From Lathyrus oleraceus (Eukaryota; Streptophyta; Magnoliopsida; Fabales; Fabaceae): a stretch of 64,000 nucleotides of DNA. The DNA is taken from contig NC_066585.1 in NCBI RefSeq assembly GCF_024323335.1, forward strand, positions 535,240,082 through 535,304,081, in the 5' to 3' direction. Position 1 is the first letter of the stretch, and the number at the start of each line of letters is the position of its first letter. Below are positions 56,896 through 64,000 of this stretch, in pieces. Made by a program: the position numbers and the translations under genes. The notes below the pieces were generated by a model, which worked only from the letters and a program-made list of their open reading frames with translations, did not search any database and had not been told where the DNA came from.

Positions 56896-59800
56896 TGTAA
56901 CACCTCAAAATTTGCCCTCCTCTCTTGGGACTAGCATTATCATTGTACATATCATTTTTAGGTCATTAGGCATTGCATATTGCATATCATGTGGTTACAT
57001 GGTGCAAGTCATCCCCCAAGTCTTGATCAGAAGATGAGGAAGTCAGAGTGCAAGCCTAGGTTTTATTGACTGATCATGGGCCATCTGAGGATTGGGCTGT
57101 GAATTAGGGTTTTGTGATTCTCAATGGATAGTGGTCTTCATCTTGATTGCAATGATACATCATCATCATCATGGTTGGTTATCATCAAGTGATTGAAGCT
57201 CATTCCTTGAGATTAGGGTTTTGACCACTGGTCAACCCTAATCAGTTGCATTGGGCTAGTCAGGGCATGATCAGGAGATGGGGCTTATGATGGTTATGGG
57301 GTTCATTCTATGATTATATTGAGCTAATTGAGGCTAGGGTGTCACCCTTGAGCCATTTCAGTTGGAGATTGGGGCTCAGATTGATCTATGCATTGCCTGA
57401 TTCATCTATCAGATGAAAAAGTCAACTATGGTCAACTGTACATGATCTGATGGATTTGGAGGTGGAAATGAGTTGGATACACTTCATTCATGTTGGAACA
57501 AGTGTTATTTGACATCTCAAAGCTTAAGAATGAAGAAAATCAAGTCAGGACAAAAACTGCCAAAAATAGAAAGTGACTTGTAATTGAAGTTTCCAAAAAT
57601 GGAAAGTTTTTGACCTCAAAGCCACGTGTCCAAGGAAACTTCAAATGGAAATTTGTTCAACATGAAAGTTGTAGATCTTGTTCTCACCTTTCGAAAAAGT
57701 CCAAGAACTTTAAAATCCCATGTATGGTTGGAAAATTAGGGCTCAGTGAAATTCAAAAATGACCCATAATCAGGAGGCCATAATTTCCACATGGTTTGTC
57801 CAAATTACAAGTTCTTTATATGCACAAACTCCATTTGACATGTACTTTCATGGTGCATAATTGGATTTTCTCAAAAGTGGCCAGTGCAAAAAGTCAAATT
57901 TCAACTGGACAGTTAAAATGGACCAAGGGCAAAATTGTCCAACTTGTGAAATAATTGGAATTTTTGAGTGGGGATTTTTGCTACACCTCATAAATGGCAT
58001 TTGAAACCTGTTGGAATCATCATTTCATGGCTAAGGCTTGTGGTTTGGAATTTGACTTGTAGAATGAAAGTGCAAAAATTGGACAAAGTGCAATTACATA
58101 GTGAAAATGAGAATGGCATATCCAATGAAGGTGAAACAAGTGGCAACAGCTCACACATGGCATTTGAAAGTTGTGTGAGCTGTCAAAGAGGTGGCAATGA
58201 GCTGGCATGTGAAATTCCAATTTTGCCCTTACTTGAAATTAACCATTTTCACTAACAAATGCAATTTGGTTAATTAGCATGGTTAATCATGGTTTAAGCA
58301 CACATATATATTCCTAATCACATGATAATCATAACAGAAAATCACACATCCCAAAACCAGATCTGAAAACTCTTCATTCTCTCAAATTCCTTCAAGAACA
58401 CAAAACCTACAAACTCATCAAACTTCATCCATTCTTGATGAATCTTGGAATTTCTTTTTGATTTGAACTCCTCTCATCATCATCTCAATCTGTTTGTGGA
58501 AGTTGGAGTGAAAAGCAGTGCAAATCGTGACTGTACAAGGATTCATCATCAATGGCAAATCGTGATTGTGAGCACTAGGAGTGGAATCAAGCAAATCTGA
58601 ACGCATCAATCATCTTCCTTATCTCTCTACTTCAACTGTTTGAGGAGAAATCGTGCAAAGCTCATCAAGAACAGCACTGCAAGTTCCAGGTGTGTAAAAT
58701 TCGAACATCACGATTCTTTGAATGCTTATAGGTGTTTTGTAGTTCGTTCAACGTAGAGCATCGTGATGCTTTCAGTTTTGTGAATAGATGAATGTAGGCT
58801 AAGAAATCTAGATTCAAAGTTTTGAGGACAAACCCTAACGCGATCGATTCATGAGATAGAGGAACTTTTAGGTTAAATTGAGTTGATATTTGAGATCTAC
58901 GTGTTAAGACGGTTCTAACGGTTATCCACTTGTCCATTTTGGTGATGTTTTGGAATTTGCGTGTTCTTGAGTTGCTGTATGAAGAAGATGAAGTTTTCTG
59001 GATATATTAGTGTGTTTGATCTGGATTCGCGTTTGAATTTTCAAATAACGCATTTCCCGCTCCCGCCTCCATTATTTACAATTGTGCCACTGTTTATTAT
59101 AATTTAATTCTTAAAAATTCATAACACCTTAGAAAATTCACCAAAAATCATAGAAAATTCAGAAAAATATAGGAATTTTTTCTTTGACTTCCTTGTTGAC
59201 TGTAGAATTTGTTTGACCTATTGGTCAAAGTTGTGCATGGTAGGAATAATGTTTGACCTAGGGATCTTTAACATGTACTCATTTTTGATACATTCTACCA
59301 ATTCCAATGTGAAATTCTCATAGTTACAAATAAATTCTTGAAAATTTTTGTGATGATTGTTGACTGGCTGATGTTTATTTCCATGTAAACTTTATGAATT
59401 TTTGATTCCTGGTCATTGAGTTATGAATTTTGGAACTTAGGTGTGACAATTTGTGTCACACCTCATTATGTCAATTTGCTGGATTTTTTTGAGTGAGCTA
59501 TACTTGTTGGATTAATGTGAAATTTTGCATGATGGTTGATTAACATGTCAAGATGCTATGTGAATTTTTGTGGAATTTTATGTGGCATTTTCAAATTGAT
59601 TGCTATTTTTCATCTCTGTTGGTCCAATATGCAAGTTCATGTGACATATGTTGGAATATTTGATGTGAAATGCTCATATGGTATTGAATGATCATGAAAT
59701 TTGATATGCTTGTAATAGACACATGATAGGACATCCCTGTTTTGGTCTCATTCATTTCTTTATTGTTTTCATTGAGTTATGAATTTTTGAAGTGGATGCA

Positions 59801-61844
59801 TGTGTTGATGTTGTGGTTTGGCTCATATAATTGTGTCTTTTTTTGTTGATTTTCATTGACATGGTTCCCTTTGCCCAAATGAGCTAAAATTTGACATACT
59901 AGACCTAGGATAGGCCCTGTTTAGGTGTAAATTATTTGAGAATTTTTGAAATTGTTTTGGTGTGGGATTGAATGCAATAGTTCTGTTTGCATGTTTGGTG
60001 TTTCATTTGAACTAGTTTGGATTGTTTTGTGCATAAAATGAACATAATGAATGATATGGACATGAGACTAATTGTGTTGGCTTTTGTTTGACATTAATTT
60101 GACTTTGGTTAGAGATACCTTGTTGTTTAGGAATTTTTCTTGCTTTTGGACCCTAGGCTTGGCCTAGTGGTCTAGTTGCTAATATTTGCTTGATTTTTCA
60201 GGATGAATAGCATAAGGCTCATGGAGAATGATCCAAGTTGATTGAAATGATGTTGTTTGGTGTTTGTACACTAACATAACATTGTTTTGTAGGTTGTGAA
60301 GCTTGGGCTTGAGCTCATAGCTTGCCTGTGTTGTGCATTAGTTTGTATAGTCTGACTGATTAATACTTGCTATTTATTTTTGTCTGTCTGAGTACTAACT
60401 GTGTTTGACTGTTTCCAGGTACTTTTAGTTGCTCAGTTCCTTGTGAACTTTTGCTTTGCTTTGCTTAAGCAACTTGCATTGAGGTATAACTTCCTAACTT
60501 CATGTAGTCTGGAGACCCGGTCTGTTATTTGACCGGGCAAACTGTCTGAAGTCCTCCTTAAGAGGCAATGTTTGTGATTGTTTAATATTGTGCCTAAGCA
60601 GGTAAAGTCCTTAATCAAGGAAATTGGTGGAAGGTAGGGATATGCAATCTATCCCCCACTATTCAGTTGAGTCTTCTCCTTGCTCCCATTACATGGTTGT
60701 AGCATTGAGATCACAAGCCCAAGATCTTGTGCAGTGCACATTGTGTCAGAGTCTCTGAGTATAGAAGGGTTCCCCCATTCTGGACCCATGCTCATTTGTC
60801 AGAAGCTCTCCCTGGTCAGGGATAAGAGCTGTGAGGTCTGATCCTCACTTCACCTTTCATCTGCTTCACCTTAGCCTCGTAATGGCAAGGTTAAGAGCAA
60901 ACACAGCCCGTACAGATGACTTGCTGAGGCAGTCAAACCTATTGTGTGAGCCCACTTGTTTGGTTATAGTGCGTGCTATGTGGATATCTGTTTGAGATGC
61001 TTATTCTCATTTGATGTGTGCTTGAATTATTTTGTATGCTTGTATGCTTGCTTCTTTCCTGGATAGGAGTAGTTTGCTTATGCAAGTAGGATAGAAAACT
61101 GAACTTAGGGTAACGATGCATGACAACACTAGGCTCGAGTCCAGCTCCCTAGTAGTGTGTCTTTCCCTGGTTTCTGGCTAGTAATTCAGTCCCTTTCAGG
61201 GGAACTACATCGCCCTGATCCTTGTTCCAGACGAGGTATGTAGGCAGGTGGTCGTGCGAGACCACTCCGGGCAACCTTTTTCTTTCTTTGCGTGTGTTTA
61301 CTTGTTAACTGATTGTGTGTTTTGGTTCGGATGCCGACGTAAGTCCAGTGATTGGCAGTCGGGCTCCACGTTTGCCGTTTTGTACGTGTTTTGGTTCGGA
61401 TGCTGACGTAATTCCATCTAGTGGTTGTCGGGCTCCAGGTTTGCCATTTGTTTGTATGTTTTGTGTTGTTTGGCGTGCGTAAGCCGAACTACAGTGGCTC
61501 TGATTCTCATGTCCAGATGAGATATGTAGGCATAGGATGCGATGTCCTATCGAGCTCCCTTCTCTTAACCCCACCTGCGTTCCCCGTGTGTGTGTGTGAT
61601 GTTTAGCAACCTTCTCTTTATTTTAGAACGTGGATCCCGTCGAGTACGACGGACGTGAGGGGTGCTAATACCTTCCCCTTGCGTAACCGACTCCCTTACC
61701 CTTTCTCTTTGGTCGCGAGACCATTTCCTTTCCAGGTTTCTCTGAGCGTTTCCTTTCCCTATCTTGGGATAAATAACGCGCAGTGGCGGCTCTGTGTGTG
61801 TTTTTATTTGAGTCTCGCCGGTTGATTTTTCGCAGGATGCGACA
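56896..61844 (+). mobile_element. Solo Ogre-type LTR, 4,949 bp
   Basis: Starts TGTAACACCTCAAAATTTGC and ends GGATGCGACA, with TACAG directly outside on both sides (56891-56895, 61845-61849). No gag-pol, primer site or second LTR copy is visible inside. The start resembles the intact Ogre LTR (TGTCATACCCCAAAATTTGC) and the 3' end carries TATGTAGGCA blocks (about 61238, 61525) and GGTGCTAATACCTTCCCC (61661-61678). Legume Ogre LTRs can be about 5 kb, so a solo LTR left by LTR-LTR recombination is the simplest reading. The insertion splits a copia gag. Confidence 0.8.
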
Positions 61845-61849
61845 TACAG

Positions 61850-62160
61850 AAGCAAACATGTGCTTGTGCTCGTCACCTTCGTGTTGAGTTTCACACCATT
61901 ACTCTTGATTCACTTTCATTTTTGGATTATCTTCACAAGATTCATACGATTTTAGATGCATTGGCGTCAATTGGAGATTAGATTCCACCATCTCATCACA
62001 TTGATGTGATTCTTGCGGGACTCACTGCTGAGTATGCACCATTAGTTTCAGTTGTTGAAAGTAAGTTTGGTTTAATGGATCTTGATGAGGTTGAGATTCT
62101 TCTCCTTGCACATGAACTCGGGCTTTCCAAGTTTTAGAAGAAGCCTCTTCTAGATCTTGT
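61850..62160 (+). pseudogene. Copia gag, part 2
   Basis: Resumes after the target duplication. Frames read HTITLDSLSFLDYLHKIHTI-like sequence and then HIDVILAGLTAEYAPLVSVV and LMDLDEVEILLLAHELGL, the C-terminal half of copia gag. A frameshift and at least one stop are present. Confidence 0.75.
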
Positions 62161-62349
62161 TTCCCTTAACCTTACTCATGTGCCACCTCTTTTTTCTCCT
62201 GTTGATGAATCTCAAGTTCCTAATACTGATTCTTCATCATCTCAATCTAGTCATCATCATGTGGAACCAGACTATAACTCCTTTCGTGGTGGTAAGTCCA
62301 ATCATGGTGGCAGGTTTGGCATAAGTCGTGGCTTTTTGTAGGACTTCTG

Positions 62350-62420
62350 GCAATAACAACACTCAATGTCAAGTTTGCTCAAAGTTTGGTCACTCTTGCT
62401 TAACATGTTGGCATAGGTTC
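62350..62420 (+). pseudogene. Copia gag zinc knuckle
   Basis: CQVCSKFGHSCLTCWHRF is a CCHC-type zinc knuckle variant, the nucleic-acid-binding end of gag. Confidence 0.65.
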
Positions 62421-62791
62421 AATTCTCAATTTCAACCCGCTACTGCAGGTCCTTACTTCAACCAAGGAAATTGTGGTCTTTACTTCAATCAAGGTTCCTA
62501 GTATGAAGCGCCAAATTTCCACAGTCAAGGAGCTCCAAATGTGTGGTCTAGATCCTCCAGACCTCCAGCTATGATTTCTCCACCACCAAGCACCTTCGTT
62601 ACTAACACTCTACCTCTTCCTCCACTTCAGCCTTCTGGTTCCCTGATTCATGAGCTTCATTTCATGTTGCAAATGATGCTAAAAATATTTAGCAACCTAC
62701 TCCATTTGAAGGCCATGATCAAATATTTGTAGGCAGTGGTCAAGGTTTGAACATTCTTTTTGCTGGGGTCAACACCTTTTGTGCACCTTGT

Positions 62792-62934
62792 GACACACAC
62801 ACACACACGCACACGCGCACACACACACACGCACCCGCACGCGCGCGCGCACACACACACACACGCATACGCACACACACACACACACGCATGCACGCAC
62901 GCACGCACGCGCACACGCACACGCACACACACAC
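62792..62934. repeat. AC/GC-rich microsatellite
   Basis: About 143 bases of imperfect ACAC with CG interspersed, inside what should be the copia protease region. Frames across it (HTHTHT, CVCVCV) are artefacts. Confidence 0.97.
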
Positions 62935-63079
62935 CTTACTCTCAATAGTTTACTTCTTGGGCCCAAAATCACCAAAAATTTACTTAGTGTCGATCATTTT
63001 TCTAAGGATAACAATGTGTACTTCATTTTTTATACTAATAAATGCCTTGTCAAATCCCAGGTTTCTGATGTTATTCTAC

Positions 63080-64000
63080 TTGAAGGGCAAGTGGGCTGAA
63101 TGGACTCTATGTGTTTCCTACTTTGGATGTGTCCAAGTTTACTCAACCATCTAGTTTGTCTTGTTTACCTTCTACAAATAGTTGTGTACCTAGTGCTAAT
63201 TTTATTGGTGTACACACTAGTTTTCCCTATGTTTGGCACTTAAGGTTGGGTCATCCCAATGTACACACTCTTAAACTTATCTTACAAAATTGTAATGTTA
63301 CTCTTACTAATAAATACAATGAATTGTTTTGTGCTACTTGTTGTATGGGAAAAGCTCATAGGCTTCCTTCTTCCACCTCACACACATCTTACACAAAACC
63401 ATTACAATTTGTCGATACTGATTTGTGGGGACCCTCTTCAAGGGCATATGCATCAGGGTATCATTATTACATGTCATTTGCTGATGCTTATACCTCCTAA
63501 AGGCCAAATCTGAAGTTCTTAATGTCTTCAAGCAGTTCAAAATAATGGTTGAACTTCAACATGATCTTCCCATCAAAGTGGTTCAGTCTGATTAGGGTGG
63601 GGAGTTCAGACCCTTCACTAAGTTTCTTAATGAGCTTGGCATTGTTCATAGGCTCATTTGTCCTCATACTCATCATCAGAATGGGGTAGTTGAGAGGAAG
63701 CAAAGGCATATTGTGGATCTTGGTCTAACCCCCCTTAGTCAGGCATCTTTGTCATTGACCTACTGGGACTATGCTTTTTCCATTGCAATATTCATCATCA
63801 ATAGGTTGTCTACCTCATCTATAAAATTTTAGGTCCCTTACACCCTTTTGTTCAACCAACCACCTGACTACAAGTTTCTCAAGGTGTTTGGATGTGTTTG
63901 TTTCCCTTTACTTCGCCCTTATAACACTCACAAACTTGACTTTAGATCTCAGGAGTGTATTTTTCTGGGCAACTCCATTTCACATAAAGGGTACAGATGT
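63080..64000 (+). pseudogene. Copia pre-integrase and integrase
   Basis: The frame 63111-63500 reads VWHLRLGHPNVHTLKLILQN, FCATCCMGKAHRLPSS and FVDTDLWGPSSRAYASGYHY. It has the zinc-binding H/C positions and the first catalytic D. After a stop at 63500, VVQSD, a stop and GGEF, then PHTHHQNGVVERKQRHI give the second acid and the final E. WDYAFSIAIFIINRLST and [20 protein letters not shown] follow to the window end. The stop after the second Asp inactivates it. Confidence 0.85.

Larger units (their letters stand above)
56280..64000 (+). mobile_element. Ty1/copia element, plus strand, running off the window
   Basis: A short LTR-like sequence (about 56290-56445) is followed by a TGGTATCAG primer site (56450-56458), gag from 56475, a zinc knuckle (62370), pre-integrase and integrase (63080-64000). 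Gag is split by a 4,949-bp insertion at 56896-61844. RT/RNase H would lie beyond the window. Scattered stops indicate a relic. Confidence 0.8.

Noticed and set aside
62657..62975. Cys/Val and His/Thr ORFs
   Set aside because: Microsatellite artefacts over the AC tract.

Overview
The window is plant nuclear DNA, most likely from a legume of the pea/vetch/lentil/clover group. The evidence is a giant Ogre-type Ty3/gypsy retrotransposon, LTRs rich in the GCTCGCTAGGCGAGC palindrome, plant-specific transposon families (CACTA, MULE, hAT, Stowaway) and a spliced plant peptide-transporter gene. The background is AT-rich, with long TA microsatellites. I see one host gene. Nearly everything else recognisable is mobile DNA, much of it nested.

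Layout. 1-1.86 kb: 3' end and putative LTR of a gypsy element. 2.2-6.0 kb: decayed minus-strand Tat/Ogre-like gag-pro-RT. 6.0-9.9 kb: probable minus-strand gypsy LTR with a pol stub, split by a non-autonomous CACTA element (7748-9272, TSD AGA). 9.9-13.7 kb: AT-rich DNA with a MITE and a MULE N-terminal remnant. 13.7-19.0 kb: hAT transposase pseudogene cut by a complete MULE (14260-18201, 9-bp TSD) that carries a plant-mobile-domain (PMD) gene fragment and an antisense SWIM fragment. 19.15-19.5 kb: GC-rich hAT-like MITE. 19.8-21.1 kb: short CACTA. 23.4-30.5 kb: a LINE split by an Ogre-type LTR plus half of an autonomous CACTA. 30.46-30.70 kb: Stowaway-like MITE.

32.7-34.9 kb: a complete four-exon NRT1/PTR (NPF8.1-like) proton-coupled peptide transporter gene, 575 aa, the only clear host gene. 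35.6-38.45 kb: truncated minus-strand copia with one LTR.

38468-53897: a full-length, apparently intact Ogre (15,430 bp) with 2,139-bp LTRs differing at only three positions, TSD ACGTG, an extra 5' ORF1, a gag-pro ORF, a 239-bp intron that joins it in frame to RT/RNase H/aRNH/integrase, and a 3' region with a 64-bp x 6 tandem array. It sits between the leader and gag of a degenerate copia (53.9-56.3 kb). 56.3-64.0 kb: another copia whose gag is split by a 4,949-bp LTR-like insertion, apparently a solo Ogre-type LTR (TSD TACAG); this copia runs off the window end.

Functionally, the transporter supplies cellular di-/tripeptide uptake. The intact Ogre is the one element that looks capable of autonomous transposition; the others are relics, non-autonomous passengers or solo LTRs. 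All calls come from reading the sequence; no database search was run.
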